A stretch of DNA of 64,000 bases from Neorhizobium sp. JUb45 (lineage in GTDB: Bacteria; Pseudomonadota; Alphaproteobacteria; Rhizobiales; Rhizobiaceae): contig NZ_SLYW01000004.1 of the NCBI RefSeq assembly GCF_004343585.1, positions 372,001 through 436,000 of the forward strand, read 5' to 3'. Position numbers and translations under genes: made by a program. The notes beneath the pieces were generated by a model, which did not search any database, had not been told where the DNA came from, and worked only from the letters and a program-made list of their open reading frames with translations. Below, piece by piece: positions 9,510 through 19,013 of this stretch. Each line of letters starts with the position of its first letter. The first letter of the stretch is position 1.

Positions 9510-9750
9510 TGCCGGGCCCTGATATCGATACGTCCGCTCATATTAATCTTTCGGTAGACTTTTAGGGAATGAACTGCAAGTCGTGCATCCTGCAATGCGG
9601 TGAATAAGGCCCTGGGTGGGTGGCGAACGAACCACTGCCCTGCGGCAATTGCATGGCCGATTTGTGCGGTGATCCGGCCCTGTCTTGGGCTTTTGGCTGC
9701 GGCTGTGGATATCGCGTTGGCGGAAATGCACCGATCGATACAAATCCGTC
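9510..9750. other. intergenic region before tRNA-Thr, no gene seen
   Basis: About 310 bases separate the membrane-protein start from the tRNA. I find no convincing reading frame with a ribosome site. The downstream part carries the likely tRNA promoter listed separately. Confidence 0.4.
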
Positions 9751-9779
9751 TTGAAATCCTCTCTCTTTGCCTGTATCAG
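9751..9779 (+). promoter_or_regulatory. candidate sigma-70 promoter for tRNA-Thr
   Basis: TTGAAA at 9751-9756 and TATCAG at 9774-9779 are spaced by exactly 17 bases and lie about 40 bases before the tRNA 5' end. This is a plausible housekeeping promoter by motif and spacing only. Confidence 0.4.
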
Positions 9780-9819
9780 CCCCTTCACATCGCTGCCGGG
9801 TGCTTCCTGGCAAGCGAGG

Positions 9820-9895
9820 GCCGCTTTAGCTCAGTTGGTAGAGCACGTCATTCGTAATGACGGGGTCAGGTGTTCGAGTCACCTAAGCGGCACCA
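9820..9895 (+). tRNA. tRNA-Thr (anticodon CGT)
   Basis: A 76-base cloverleaf. Acceptor arms GCCGCTT and AAGCGGC pair fully; the D-loop contains AGCTCAGTTGGTAGAGC; the anticodon loop TTCGTAA reads CGT, for ACG codons; the T-loop TTCGAGT and an encoded CCA are present. It reads the same way as the kup gene downstream. Confidence 0.97.
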
Positions 9896-10078
9896 TTTAC
9901 CCTCCAATGAAAAACAGCTTTTGCACATGCTTTTTGATGTTCATGACAAATGTCATCGCATGCGCGTGCGATGTCTGGCGATAGGATCAAAGTTGAACGA
10001 GCGCTGGTTTGCCAACGCCGCATCGATGCCCCATATTCGCCTTCATCTCGCAACGAAGGCCGAGCGCCTGGAGACCCT

Positions 10079-11995
10079 ATGACTGCCTCACATACTGCCG
10101 CCCCGGAGGCGACGTCGGAAACCCGCAAGTTCCTCGTCCTCCTGCTCGGGTGCATCGGCGTGGTCTACGGCGATATCGGCACCAGCCCTCTTTATGCCTT
10201 CCGCGAAGCGCTGCGACCTTTCGCCAAAAACGGCGCCGTGCACCATGCCGAAGTCATCGGCATGATCTCGCTGATGGTATGGACGCTGACCATCCTCGTC
10301 ACGTTCAAATACGTGCTTTTCCTGCTGCGTGCCGATAACGACGGCGAAGGCGGCACGCTGTCGCTTCTGGCGCTGTTGATGAAAAAGACCGGCAGCTACA
10401 CGCCGGTCCTGTTTTTCGCCGGTCTCATCGGTTCGGCGCTGTTCATCGGCGACGCCATGATCACCCCGGCACTGTCGGTCATGTCGGCGCTCGAAGGCCT
10501 GAAACTGGTGACGCCCGCTTTCGACGGTTATGTTCTGCCCATGGCTGCCGCCGTCATGGTCGGCGTTTTTGCGGTTCAGTCCAAGGGTACGGCTGCCGTC
10601 TCCAATTTTTTCGGGCCGATTACCGTCCTCTGGTTCCTCGTCATGGCCTGGGGCGGCATCATCCATATCGGCGATGACTGGACCATCCTTAAGGCGCTAA
10701 ACCCGATCAACGCTTTGTGGTTCATCACCCATGCCGGCACGGTCGGTTTCATCATTCTCGGCGCCGTCTTCCTGACGGTCACCGGTGCCGAAGCGCTCTA
10801 TGCCGACCTCGGCCACTTCGGCCGCAAGCCGATCCAGACCGCATGGTTCATCCTGGTTTTCCCGGCGCTGGCACTGAACTATCTGGGGCAGGGCGCGCTT
10901 GTGCTCACCGATCCGTCTGCCATCGCCAATCCGTTTTACCTGATGTACCCCGATTGGGCGCTGCTGCCGGTCGTCATCCTCGCCACAATGGCCACCATCA
11001 TCGCCAGCCAGGCGGTCATCACCGGTGCGTTTTCGCTTGCCCGCCAGGCCGTCCATCTCGGTTTTCTGCCGCGTCTCGCCATCAAGTTCACGTCGGAAAC
11101 GAATACCGGGCAGATCTATGTGCCGGCGGTCAATGGCATCCTGTTCATTGGCGTCATCATCCTGATCTTCTCGTTCGGCGATTCCGAATCGCTGGCCACC
11201 GCCTATGGCATCTCGGTCACGGGTGCCATGGTGGTGACGACACTGATGTCGTTCCAGTTCCTGCGCTCGGTGCGTGGATACAAGGCCATCACCGCAGCAC
11301 TTCTGCTGTTGCCGCTCTTCATAATCGAAGCCGTCTTCCTTGCCGCCAACCTGCTGAAAATCCATGATGGTGGCTGGGTGCCGGTCGTGCTGGCGCTTGC
11401 CATCATGTTGATCATGTGGACCTGGACCAAGGGTTCGAAATACCTGAAGGAGAAAACGGCGCGAAACGACATCCCGCTCGAAACCTTCATCAAGTCGGTG
11501 GAAAGCTCGATCGATCGTGAATCCGATCACGCGCCGGTTACCGTGCCGGGCACCGCGGTTTTCCTCACCAGCGTACCGGATCGCACGCCGGGCGTGCTGC
11601 TGCACAACATCAAGCACAATCACGTCCTGCACGACCAGAACGTCATCCTCACAGTATGGACGCAGGACAAGCCCTATGTGCCTGATAGCGAGCGTGTGGA
11701 GATGCATCGCCTGTCGAAACGCTTCGTCCGCCTCGACATCACCTTCGGCTTCATGGATGAGCCCAATGTCACCAAGGCGCTGACGCTCTGCAAGAAAAAG
11801 GGTTTCAAGTTCGAGATCATGCAGACCTCGTTCTATCTCGGCCGCCGCAACCTTATCAGCACGCCGAATACCGGTTTGTCGGGCTGGCAGGAGCATCTTT
11901 ATATCGGTCTTGCCGATTTCAGCATCGACCCGTCGGCCTATTTCAAGCTGCCGCCGAACCGCGTTGTCGAACTGGGAGAACAGGTGGCGATCTGA
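10079..11995 (+). CDS. kup: low-affinity potassium transporter Kup
   Basis: A 638-residue Kup/HAK/KT family potassium uptake protein, probably proton-coupled, in the inner membrane. The signature start of the family is clear: [22 protein letters not shown] near residue 25. Twelve or so hydrophobic segments follow, with the conserved [15 protein letters not shown] and [10 protein letters not shown] motifs, and a cytosolic C-terminal domain of about 200 residues ([24 protein letters not shown], ending in [13 protein letters not shown] [10 protein letters not shown]). The start at 10079 ([11 protein letters not shown]) is preferred over an upstream ATG at 9950 because GGAG lies six bases before it and homologues begin there. 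It is a single gene, not obviously in an operon. The length is typical of bacterial Kup. Confidence 0.95.
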   Translation: MTASHTAAPEATSETRKFLVLLLGCIGVVYGDIGTSPLYAFREALRPFAKNGAVHHAEVIGMISLMVWTLTILVTFKYVLFLLRADNDGEGGTLSLLALLMKKTGSYTPVLFFAGLIGSALFIGDAMITPALSVMSALEGLKLVTPAFDGYVLPMAAAVMVGVFAVQSKGTAAVSNFFGPITVLWFLVMAWGGIIHIGDDWTILKALNPINALWFITHAGTVGFIILGAVFLTVTGAEALYADLGHFGRKPIQTAWFILVFPALALNYLGQGALVLTDPSAIANPFYLMYPDWALLPVVILATMATIIASQAVITGAFSLARQAVHLGFLPRLAIKFTSETNTGQIYVPAVNGILFIGVIILIFSFGDSESLATAYGISVTGAMVVTTLMSFQFLRSVRGYKAITAALLLLPLFIIEAVFLAANLLKIHDGGWVPVVLALAIMLIMWTWTKGSKYLKEKTARNDIPLETFIKSVESSIDRESDHAPVTVPGTAVFLTSVPDRTPGVLLHNIKHNHVLHDQNVILTVWTQDKPYVPDSERVEMHRLSKRFVRLDITFGFMDEPNVTKALTLCKKKGFKFEIMQTSFYLGRRNLISTPNTGLSGWQEHLYIGLADFSIDPSAYFKLPPNRVVELGEQVAI

Positions 11996-12087
11996 CGCCA
12001 CCTCATCCTGCCGGAATACCATTGGAACAAATCGGCCTTTCCGGGTGTTGCCTGCTCATCTGAAGCTCGTCCACCCGGGAGCCCTCG

Positions 12088-12522
12088 ATGAGCACTTCCC
12101 CGTCCGCCCGAGATTCCGCCGCTTATCCCTATCAGGCGGTATTCATTCCCTTTCCCTTCGTCTGCTTCACGCTGACGCTGTTCACCGATCTCGCCTATTG
12201 GCAGACGGCCAATCTTATGTGGACGAATTTTTCCGCATGGCTGCTGTTTGCCGGCCTGATTTTCGGCGCGATCGGCCTGCTCGCCGGCTTGGCCGATCTG
12301 GTGCGGTCACGAACCCGGCCGCTGCGCCCCGGTTTTCTGGTCATTCTGCTGTATCTCGTCATCCTGGCGCTGGCGATCTTCAACAGCCTGCTGCATGCCG
12401 GCGATGGCTGGACGGCGATCGTGCCTTACGGCCTTGCCACTTCCGCCGTCACCTTCGTGCTGATGATTTTCACGGCAGCGCTGTCGTCCCGCAAATATGC
12501 CCGGCTGGCCTGGAGGATCTGA
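12088..12522 (+). CDS. DUF2231 family membrane protein
   Basis: 144 residues with four clear hydrophobic helices: VFIPFPFVCFTLTLFTDLAYW, FSAWLLFAGLIFGAIGLLAGL, PGFLVILLYLVILALAIFNSLL and GLATSAVTFVLMIFTAAL. The spacing and the opening FIPFPFVCFTLTLFTDLAYW match DUF2231, an inner-membrane family of unknown function. It ends four bases before the sorbosone-dehydrogenase-like gene, so the two form an operon. This pairing suggests that the membrane protein partners a periplasmic redox enzyme; the partnership is inferred. Confidence 0.82.
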   Translation: MSTSPSARDSAAYPYQAVFIPFPFVCFTLTLFTDLAYWQTANLMWTNFSAWLLFAGLIFGAIGLLAGLADLVRSRTRPLRPGFLVILLYLVILALAIFNSLLHAGDGWTAIVPYGLATSAVTFVLMIFTAALSSRKYARLAWRI

Positions 12523-12525
12523 CCC

Positions 12526-13992
12526 ATGAACAAGCGTCTCGCTTATACCGTCGTCCTGTCCGCCTCGCTCGGTCTTGCCCTTTCCGCCTGCAGCGACAGC
12601 AATGACAATTTCGATACGGCCCAGCAGGTCGGCCCCGATCCCGTCCTGCCCGAGCCGATTTCGCTGCTGCTGCCGGATCTGAAGGTAGCCGAAGTGATCG
12701 GCTGGAAGGACAATGAAACCCCCGCCGTTGCCGACGGGCTGAAGGTCACGGCCTATGCCAAGGATCTCGTTAATCCGCGCACGGTGCACACCCTGCCGAA
12801 TGGCGATGTGCTGGTGGTGCAGTCGCGCGGGCCGGAAGGCAAGCCGCTGTCGCGACCCAAGGACTATATCCGCGGTTTCATCATGTCGATGGCAAGCGGT
12901 GGCGGCGGTTCTCCGCCGCCCAGCAATCTCATCACCCTGCTGCGTGATACCAATCGCGATGGCACCGTCGATGAGCGCCACGATCTGCTGAAGGACCTGC
13001 ATTCGCCCTTCGGGCTCGCCTGGATCGACAACACGCTGTATGTCGCCGCCGCCGATGCCATTGTCGCTTATCCTTACGAACTGGGGCAGACGGCGATTTC
13101 CGGTGACCCGCGCGTGCTGACGCCGCTGCCCGGCGGCCCGCTCAATCACCACTGGACCAAGGATCTGGCACTCAGCCCCGATGGCCGCATGCTGTATGTC
13201 TCGGTCGGTTCCAATTCCAACGCCGCCGAAAACGGGCTGGAAGCCGAAAAGGGCCGTGCCGCCATCTGGCAGGTGGATCGCCAGACGGGTGCCGCCCGCG
13301 TTTTCGCATCCGGTTTGCGCAATCCGAACGGCCTGACCTTCAATCCCGAGACGGGCGCGCTCTGGACCGTCGTCAACGAACGCGACGAACTCGGCCCCAA
13401 TCTCGTGCCCGACTACATGACCTCCGTGAAGGAAGGTGCCTTTTACGGCTGGCCGTGGAGTTATTACGGCAATCATGTCGATGCCCGCGTCTATCCGCCA
13501 CGGCCCGACATGGTCGAGCGCGCCATCAAACCGGACTATGCGTTGTCTAGCCACGTTGCCGCGCTCGGCCTGACATTCACGCAAGGGGCGGCCATGCCGG
13601 ATGCCTATGCGGCGGGCGCCTTTGTCGGCCAGCGCGGCAGCTGGAACCGCCGCGCCTTCAACGGCTATAAGGTCGTCTACATACCGTTTGAAAACGGCAT
13701 GCCGAACGGCAAGCCGCAGGATATCGTGACCGGTTTCCTGCAGAACGAACAGGCGCGTGGCCGCCCGGTCGGTCTCGGCATCGATGGAACCGGTGCGCTG
13801 CTGGTTGCGGACGATGCCGGCAACACGGTCTGGCGGGTCGCGGCCGCCGACGGCAAGGTGACACCGCAGCCGGTTGGCACCGATCAGGTTTCGCCTGTCC
13901 AGCAGACGGCGGCGCCAGCGCAAGCCAGCCCGCCGCCGGCATCGGGAACGGCCCCGTCGCCGACGGAAATCGCCCCCGCCACGCAGCCGTGA
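12526..13992 (+). CDS. PQQ-dependent sugar/sorbosone dehydrogenase-like lipoprotein
   Basis: 488 residues. A lipoprotein signal ends at the lipobox LSAC (Cys21 region), so the mature protein is anchored on the periplasmic side. The body is a six-bladed propeller of the glucose/sorbosone dehydrogenase (GSDH) family, shown by GDVLVVQSRG, NHHWTKDLALSPDGRMLYVSVGSNSN, GLRNPNGLTFNPETGALWTVVNERDELG and GAFVGQRGSWNR. Family members oxidise aldoses or sorbosone with PQQ. A Pro/Ala/Gln-rich tail of about 40 residues ends the protein. PQQ-binding residues cannot be proven by eye, and the substrate is unknown. It is co-transcribed with the DUF2231 gene. Confidence 0.82.
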   Translation: MNKRLAYTVVLSASLGLALSACSDSNDNFDTAQQVGPDPVLPEPISLLLPDLKVAEVIGWKDNETPAVADGLKVTAYAKDLVNPRTVHTLPNGDVLVVQSRGPEGKPLSRPKDYIRGFIMSMASGGGGSPPPSNLITLLRDTNRDGTVDERHDLLKDLHSPFGLAWIDNTLYVAAADAIVAYPYELGQTAISGDPRVLTPLPGGPLNHHWTKDLALSPDGRMLYVSVGSNSNAAENGLEAEKGRAAIWQVDRQTGAARVFASGLRNPNGLTFNPETGALWTVVNERDELGPNLVPDYMTSVKEGAFYGWPWSYYGNHVDARVYPPRPDMVERAIKPDYALSSHVAALGLTFTQGAAMPDAYAAGAFVGQRGSWNRRAFNGYKVVYIPFENGMPNGKPQDIVTGFLQNEQARGRPVGLGIDGTGALLVADDAGNTVWRVAAADGKVTPQPVGTDQVSPVQQTAAPAQASPPPASGTAPSPTEIAPATQP

Positions 13993-14009
13993 AAAGTATC
14001 GGTCCGGAA

Positions 14010-14028
14010 GTGGATAATTTTTATCCAC
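14010..14028. promoter_or_regulatory. perfect palindrome upstream of siderophore uptake operon
   Basis: Eight-base arms GTGGATAA and TTATCCAC around TTT, 124 bases before the chosen start of the binding-protein gene. AT-rich and without a U-run after it, so it looks more like an operator than a terminator. It does not match the TGA-N9-TCA iron box. The regulator is unknown. Confidence 0.4.
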
Positions 14029-14048
14029 ATAAGTGATCCAATGGGCTA

Positions 14049-14076
14049 TTGGGGGAGTGCGCAGGCATTCCCCCAA
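14049..14076 (+). other. strong hairpin in leader of siderophore uptake operon
   Basis: Arms TTGGGGGAGTGC and GCATTCCCCCAA pair over 12 positions, with one G-T wobble and a four-base loop. No U-tract follows. It could end the upstream sorbosone-dehydrogenase-like transcript or structure the 5' leader of the iron operon. Confidence 0.45.
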
Positions 14077-14151
14077 CGCATGTTCGGTGTTATCTGCGAA
14101 CCCAGCGGGTCTTCCTGGCCTGCAAAATGCAGATAAATGCAGGACCTGAAC

Positions 14152-15228
14152 ATGGCACATGTCCGACGCCCATCCGCGGATGAAACCGACCGTTTGCTGA
14201 ACCCTTCGCGACGCCAATTGTTGACGGGGATAGCCACCGGTCTCTCGGCCCCGGCACTGCTCGGCACCGGGGTCCTGTCGATGACGGCATCTAAGGCGCG
14301 CGCGGCCGACGACAGTCTTCTGTTCAAGCATGTCTATGGCGACGTCACCCTGGAACAGCCGGCAAGCCGCGTTGTTTCGCTCGGTTTCACAACGCAGGAT
14401 TCGCTGCTGGCGCTCGGCACGCCGCCGGTTGGCATTCGCGAATGGTTCGGCGCTCGCCCATACGCCGTCTGGCCCTGGGCGGAGAGCTATCTGGGCGATG
14501 CCAAGCCCACCGTCATCTCCGGCGAAGTCTCCATCGAGATCGTCGCCTCGCTGCAGCCGGACCTGATCATCGGTGTCGGCTCCGGCATCTCCAAGGCCGA
14601 ATACGACGTGCTGTCGCAGGTGGCGCCGGTGCTGATGCAGCCCGTCGACAATCCGTCCTATGGCACCCGTTGGGATATCCAGACGGAAATGTTCGGCCGC
14701 GCGCTCGGCAAGGTCGAAAAGGCCAATGAGCTGATCGCCAGAAACAGGGCACTGTTTGCCGCCGTTCGTGAGCGTCATCTGGATTGGGCCGGCAAGACAG
14801 CCGTCTGCGCCTACAATTTCAGCGGCGAGACCGGTGCCTTCATCGGCTCCGACACACGCGCCACCTTCATGGCCGAGCTCGGCTTCAAGCCCACGGAAAA
14901 GCTGGTCGGCCTGAAGACTGCGCAGGGTTTTTACGCACCGCAATCGCCGGAGGATCTGTCGGCGCTTGATGCAGACCTGCTGGTCTGGATCTCGTCCTTC
15001 GATACCGTGCCGGATATTGTCGCTCTTCCCATGCGCAAGACCTTGAAGGCGCACAGGCAAGGTCGCGAAGTCTTGGCAGGCGCGCTGATTGCCGGCGCAC
15101 TTTCCTTCGGCAGCGTGCTGTCCCTGCCTTTTGCGCTCGGTGAGCTGGAAGGGGATATCGCGCTGGCGCTCGACGGCGATCCGGCAACGACGGTGCCGTC
15201 CAGCGTCAAGGCGGGTCTGGCTCCGTGA
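14152..15228 (+). CDS. iron-siderophore ABC transporter, substrate-binding protein
   Basis: A periplasmic binding protein of the FecB/FhuD/BtuF (Peripla_BP_2) class. It carries a Tat-type export signal: SRRQLLTG followed by a hydrophobic stretch ending MTASKARA. The mature part shows the family pattern ASRVVSLGFTTQDSLLALGTPPVG and VSIEIVASLQPDLIIG. Start 14152 has AGGA seven bases upstream; an in-frame ATG at 14137 lacks one. Its stop overlaps the first permease start by four bases. It binds a ferric siderophore or haem-type chelate; the exact ligand is not readable, though the neighbouring siderophore reductase favours a siderophore. Typical length. Confidence 0.9.
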   Translation: MAHVRRPSADETDRLLNPSRRQLLTGIATGLSAPALLGTGVLSMTASKARAADDSLLFKHVYGDVTLEQPASRVVSLGFTTQDSLLALGTPPVGIREWFGARPYAVWPWAESYLGDAKPTVISGEVSIEIVASLQPDLIIGVGSGISKAEYDVLSQVAPVLMQPVDNPSYGTRWDIQTEMFGRALGKVEKANELIARNRALFAAVRERHLDWAGKTAVCAYNFSGETGAFIGSDTRATFMAELGFKPTEKLVGLKTAQGFYAPQSPEDLSALDADLLVWISSFDTVPDIVALPMRKTLKAHRQGREVLAGALIAGALSFGSVLSLPFALGELEGDIALALDGDPATTVPSSVKAGLAP

Positions 15229-16211
15229 GGGCTATGATCGTTGCAGTTCTGGCGCTTGTTTTCGCCGCGGCACTGACATTGACAGTCGGTGTTCGCGATG
15301 GCGGCTTTGCGCTGCTCTTTCAGGCACTGACCGCATTCGATCCCACCGATCCGGCCCATATCGCAATCCAGTCGATCCGCATGCCACGCCTGATCGCTGG
15401 CCTGATCGCCGGCGCCGCACTCGGCATGGCCGGCACGATCATGCAGGCCATCACCCGCAATCCGCTCGCCGATCCCGGCATTTTGGGTATCAATGCGGGT
15501 GCGGCCTTCGCCGTCGTCATCGGTTCGCTGATTGCAGGCCGCGCCGATAACGGCCTGATGGCGGCACTTGCCTTTCCCGGCGCTGCCGCCGCTGCCATTG
15601 CCGTCTTCGCATTGGGCGGCGGGTTGAAGGGAGACGCCGGCCCGGTGCGCCTGACGCTGGCCGGTGTCGCGCTCAGCGCCATGCTGCTCTCTTTTGTCTC
15701 GGCCATCATTCTTGCCCGCAACGAGGCGCTGGAAGTGTTTCGCTTCTGGGTCACCGGATCGCTGGCGCAGGCCGGCATGCGGCCGCTTGGTTATATGGCC
15801 ATTGCCGCCGTGCTCGGCGCTGGCCTTGCCATCGCCATCGCGCCGCGCATCGAAGCCTTGTCGTTGGGGTCTGCGCTTGCCCGCGGGCTTGGCACCAATC
15901 CCGGCCGCATCCAGCTCGGCGCGCTTGTGGCGGTCACGGCGCTGACCGGCGCGGCCGTCGGCGTTGCCGGGCCGATCGCTTTCCTCGGGCTGCTCGTGCC
16001 GCGCCTTGCGCGCCGTGTCGGCGGCCATGTTCTGCGCCGCGAACTGATTGCTGCTGCCATTCTGGGTGCCACGATCCTGCTGTTTGCCGATACGATCGGC
16101 CGCATCCTCATCCCGCCGGCCGAAATCCGCGTCGGCACCATGACGGCGCTGATCGGTGCACCGATCTTCATCTGGATGGCGCGCCGTCTGCGCGCGGGGG
16201 CGGGCGCATGA
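15225..16211 (+). CDS. FecCD-family iron-siderophore permease (first subunit)
   Basis: 328 residues with about nine to ten membrane helices. Family motifs include RMPRLIAGLIAGAALGMAGTIMQAITRNPLADPGILGINAGAA and VGVAGPIAFLGLLVPRLARRVGG, the latter being the loop that contacts the ATPase. GTG at 15225 overlaps the stop of the binding-protein gene; an ATG at 15234 is an alternative. Its own stop overlaps the second permease start by four bases, so subunits are translationally coupled. Confidence 0.93.
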   Translation: MRAMIVAVLALVFAAALTLTVGVRDGGFALLFQALTAFDPTDPAHIAIQSIRMPRLIAGLIAGAALGMAGTIMQAITRNPLADPGILGINAGAAFAVVIGSLIAGRADNGLMAALAFPGAAAAAIAVFALGGGLKGDAGPVRLTLAGVALSAMLLSFVSAIILARNEALEVFRFWVTGSLAQAGMRPLGYMAIAAVLGAGLAIAIAPRIEALSLGSALARGLGTNPGRIQLGALVAVTALTGAAVGVAGPIAFLGLLVPRLARRVGGHVLRRELIAAAILGATILLFADTIGRILIPPAEIRVGTMTALIGAPIFIWMARRLRAGAGA

Positions 16212-17209
16212 CCAGCGGCATGACAAGGGGTCTCAAGGGTGGTCTCATCCTGGCGGTCGCATTGCTGGTCGCCATCGTGCTGTCGCTGATGATCGGCCAG
16301 ATCCGGCTGTCGGCGTTCGATCTCTGGAATGGCCTTCTGACCGGCAAGGGGCCGGGCGCGCTGACCCTGCGGGTGCTGCGGGGGCCGGGCATTGCCACCG
16401 CCATCGGTGCCGGTGCGGCGCTTGGCGCATCGGGGGCGATCTTCCAGATCCTGCTGCGCAATCCGCTGGCCGCGCCGGATATCATGGGTTTCACCTCGGG
16501 TGCCGGCCTTGCCGTTGTCTGTGGTGTTCTGGCCGGCACCACCCTGCCCATGCCGCTTCTGTCCGCCGCCGGTGGTCTGGCTGCGGCCTGCGCGGTTGCC
16601 ATTATGGCAATCAAGCGTGATGGAACGCAGGTGCCGATCACCCTCATTCTCGTCGGTCTTGGCATCGGTTTTCTCACCACCGCGGCCCACAGTTTCATCG
16701 TCACTCGCCTGCCGCCCGAACAGGCGGCCGAAGCGCAGCGCTGGCTGACCGGATCGCTCGCCGCCCGCGACTGGGGCCATGCGGGCCAAGTGTTTGGCTG
16801 CGGCGCGGTGCTGGCCGTCATCCTTGCCATTCAGGTGCGCGCGCTCGGCCTTCTCGAACTCGGCGATGATCTCGCAACCGGTCTTGGCCTGAAAAGCAAC
16901 CGGGCGCGTCTGAAACTCGCCGGTACCGGCGTGCTTCTGGCCGCAACCGGCGTGGCCGTCGCCGGCCCCATTCCCTTCATCGCGCTGATGGCCGGGCCGC
17001 TCGGCATGCGCATCACCGGCGCCACCCAGCCTGGCGGTCGCATCCTGTCGGCTGCCGTCACCGGCGCCATCATCACGGTTCTGGCGGATCTGGCGGCACG
17101 GTCCATCGTGCCGGGTCTGCAACTGCCCGCCGGCGTCATGACCGGCATTTTTGGGGCGCCTTATCTGCTGTGGCTTCTGTCGCGCGAAATGGACGCCGGA
17201 GATATCTGA
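16208..17209 (+). CDS. FecCD-family iron-siderophore permease (second subunit)
   Basis: 333 residues, paralogous to the preceding permease. The shared motifs are GAGAALGASGAIFQILLRNPLAAPDIMGFTSGAG and the coupling loop VAVAGPIPFIALMAGPLGMRITG. It forms the second half of the membrane channel in a heterodimeric importer. Coupled by ATGA overlaps to the permease before it and the ATPase after it. Confidence 0.93.
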   Translation: MTSGMTRGLKGGLILAVALLVAIVLSLMIGQIRLSAFDLWNGLLTGKGPGALTLRVLRGPGIATAIGAGAALGASGAIFQILLRNPLAAPDIMGFTSGAGLAVVCGVLAGTTLPMPLLSAAGGLAAACAVAIMAIKRDGTQVPITLILVGLGIGFLTTAAHSFIVTRLPPEQAAEAQRWLTGSLAARDWGHAGQVFGCGAVLAVILAIQVRALGLLELGDDLATGLGLKSNRARLKLAGTGVLLAATGVAVAGPIPFIALMAGPLGMRITGATQPGGRILSAAVTGAIITVLADLAARSIVPGLQLPAGVMTGIFGAPYLLWLLSREMDAGDI

Positions 17210-17997
17210 TGACACATTCGAACGACAACGCGCTGAAAGCGGAAAACCTCACGATCGGTTACGGTGAGAGAACCGTCATCGACAACCTGTCGCTGAATTT
17301 CCCGAGCGGCCGCATGACTGCCATTCTCGGCCCCAATGGTTGCGGAAAATCCACGCTGCTGCGCGCACTCGCCCGCCTGATCACACCGGCAAAGGGCAGC
17401 GTCAGGCTGGGTGGCGACGATATCTTTTCGATGGACACGCGCGCACTTGCCCGCCGCCTCGCAATCCTGCCGCAGGCCTCCAAGGCGCCGGAAGGCATCA
17501 CTGTTGCCGATCTGGTCCGCCGTGGCCGAACACCCTGGCGCGGCCTGTTCTCGGCCTGGAGCGAAGCCGATGCGGCAGCCGTCGAGCGCGCGTTGAAGGA
17601 AGTCGGGCTGACGGACATGTCGGAGCGGCCGATCGACCAGCTGTCCGGCGGCCAGCGCCAGCGCGCCTGGATCGCGCTCGTTCTGGCGCAGGATACGCCC
17701 TGCCTGCTGCTGGATGAACCCACCACATGGCTCGATCTCACCCACCAGATCGAGGTCCTGTCACTGGTGCGCGAGCGTAATCGCAGTCAGGGTGTGACCG
17801 TTGTCACCGTGCTGCACGATCTCAATCTGGCAGCACGGTTTTACGATACGCTGGTTCTGCTCGGCCCGAACGGCATGGTCGCGGCCGGTTCGCCGCAGGA
17901 TGTGTTGACGGAAGAAAATCTGACGACCGGTTTTGGCCTCTCGGCCATGGTCGTACCTGACCCGATCACCGGCACGCCGATGGTCGTGCCGCGCTAA
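17209..17997 (+). CDS. iron-siderophore ABC transporter ATP-binding protein
   Basis: 262 residues with all the marks of an ABC ATPase. Walker A is GPNGCGKST, the Q-loop is ILPQAS, the signature is LSGGQRQRAW, Walker B is CLLLDEPTTWLD, and the switch His lies in VTVLHDLNLAARF. The start at 17209 makes an ATGA overlap with the second permease. FepC/FhuC type by its small size and partners. Last gene of the uptake operon; it converges on the siderophore reductase with a seven-base gap. Confidence 0.94.
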   Translation: MTHSNDNALKAENLTIGYGERTVIDNLSLNFPSGRMTAILGPNGCGKSTLLRALARLITPAKGSVRLGGDDIFSMDTRALARRLAILPQASKAPEGITVADLVRRGRTPWRGLFSAWSEADAAAVERALKEVGLTDMSERPIDQLSGGQRQRAWIALVLAQDTPCLLLDEPTTWLDLTHQIEVLSLVRERNRSQGVTVVTVLHDLNLAARFYDTLVLLGPNGMVAAGSPQDVLTEENLTTGFGLSAMVVPDPITGTPMVVPR

Positions 17998-18004
17998 GCG
18001 GTAT

Positions 18005-18970
18005 TCAGCTCCAGTAGGAAACCGCGGTAAAATCGCGTTTGCCGAAACCGCGGGCCAGAAGGCAGGTGCGAGCGGCCTTGGCGGCATCGCAATGGCCGGC
18101 AAACCACACGTGGCAGGTGGAAGGCGTTTCGCAGCATTCCAGTGCTTCCACGAGGTTATCTACCGGCACGACACGGTCGTCGCTGGCAAGCTCGCAGAGA
18201 TTTTCCTTCGAAACCTGCAGATAGGCTTTCACCTTGCCGGGCGCGACCGCCAGCATGCGGGAAATCGCCGGCATTGCCGTTTCATCGCCGAACAGCAGCA
18301 ATTCCGAGGCTTCGGGGCATCCGCCGCCGCCCGGTCCCATTAGGCCGACCGTCTCGCCGACAGGGTTGCTTTCCGCCCAGTCCGAGGTCGGGCTGCCCTG
18401 ATGGCGGAAAATATCAAATTCCAGCCAGTTATCCTCGGCTGCGATGGTCGTATAGACCGGCTTGTGCAGAGCGTCCTCGCCCTCCGGCCACACGGTGCGG
18501 CCGTTGGCGGCGGTGCGCGGCCAGATGGGCGCGCGGCCACGCGGGCCGATGAGAATGCGGAAATGCAGGCTGCCGGTCGCGAAACGAGCCGCGTCGGAAC
18601 CTTCAAGGCGAACCCGCAGATAACCCGGCGAGCGGCGCGAAACCGACACCACTGTCATCAGCGACAGGCCCGGCGCCAACGCACCTTCGTCGACCTTGTC
18701 CCACTGGATCGACAGGCCGCTGCCCTCGAGCATCTCCGTCACGCTGTCCTGCAGCGTCCGCAAAAGCCGTTCTTCCGGTGAGGTCAGCTTGAAGGTGCCG
18801 CCTTCGCCTTCAAGGCAAAGGCTGGCTCTGGAATTCCACACGCAGAGCGATGTCGAAACGCCATCATCCTCGAGGGTCATGTCCCAGAGCGTGGCGCGTG
18901 CCTTCAGCGCTTCCAGTGCTGCCGCACCGTTTGTGACGATGCGGCCTTCGGTCTTGTATGTCGCTGCCAT
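18005..18970 (-). CDS. siderophore-interacting (ferric reductase) protein fused to DUF2218
   Basis: 321 residues in two parts. Residues 1-95 match DUF2218: an A-x-Y-x-TEGRIVTN start, SRASLCLEGEGGTFKLTS and LLRTLQDSVTEMLEG. Residues about 105-321 are a siderophore-interacting protein with an FAD-binding barrel (LRVRLEG.DAARFATG, LHFRILIGPRG, RTVWP, VYTTIAAE) and a NADPH-binding-like half (WAESNPVGETVGLMGPGGGG, LLLFGDETAMPAISRML). SIP enzymes reduce ferric siderophores in the cytoplasm to release iron. The usual FAD motif RxYT appears as KPVYTT. The gene faces the uptake operon tail to tail, so import and release sit together. A TGA-N9-TCA iron box lies 44 bases before the start. Confidence 0.88.
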   Translation of the reverse strand: MAATYKTEGRIVTNGAAALEALKARATLWDMTLEDDGVSTSLCVWNSRASLCLEGEGGTFKLTSPEERLLRTLQDSVTEMLEGSGLSIQWDKVDEGALAPGLSLMTVVSVSRRSPGYLRVRLEGSDAARFATGSLHFRILIGPRGRAPIWPRTAANGRTVWPEGEDALHKPVYTTIAAEDNWLEFDIFRHQGSPTSDWAESNPVGETVGLMGPGGGGCPEASELLLFGDETAMPAISRMLAVAPGKVKAYLQVSKENLCELASDDRVVPVDNLVEALECCETPSTCHVWFAGHCDAAKAARTCLLARGFGKRDFTAVSYWS

Positions 18971-19013
18971 GGTCTCTGCCCGCAGTGTCCGTTGCAGGCT
19001 TCATGCACATTCA

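Noticed and set aside
9820..9895. tRNA genes as integration sites of a genomic island
   Set aside because: No integrase and no repeated tRNA 3' end were found near either tRNA.
12307..15060. Open minus-strand frame of about 900 codons
   Set aside because: It lies antisense to the DUF2231, dehydrogenase and siderophore-binding genes, and its composition (Arg/Gln/Asp-rich) is that of a high-GC shadow frame.
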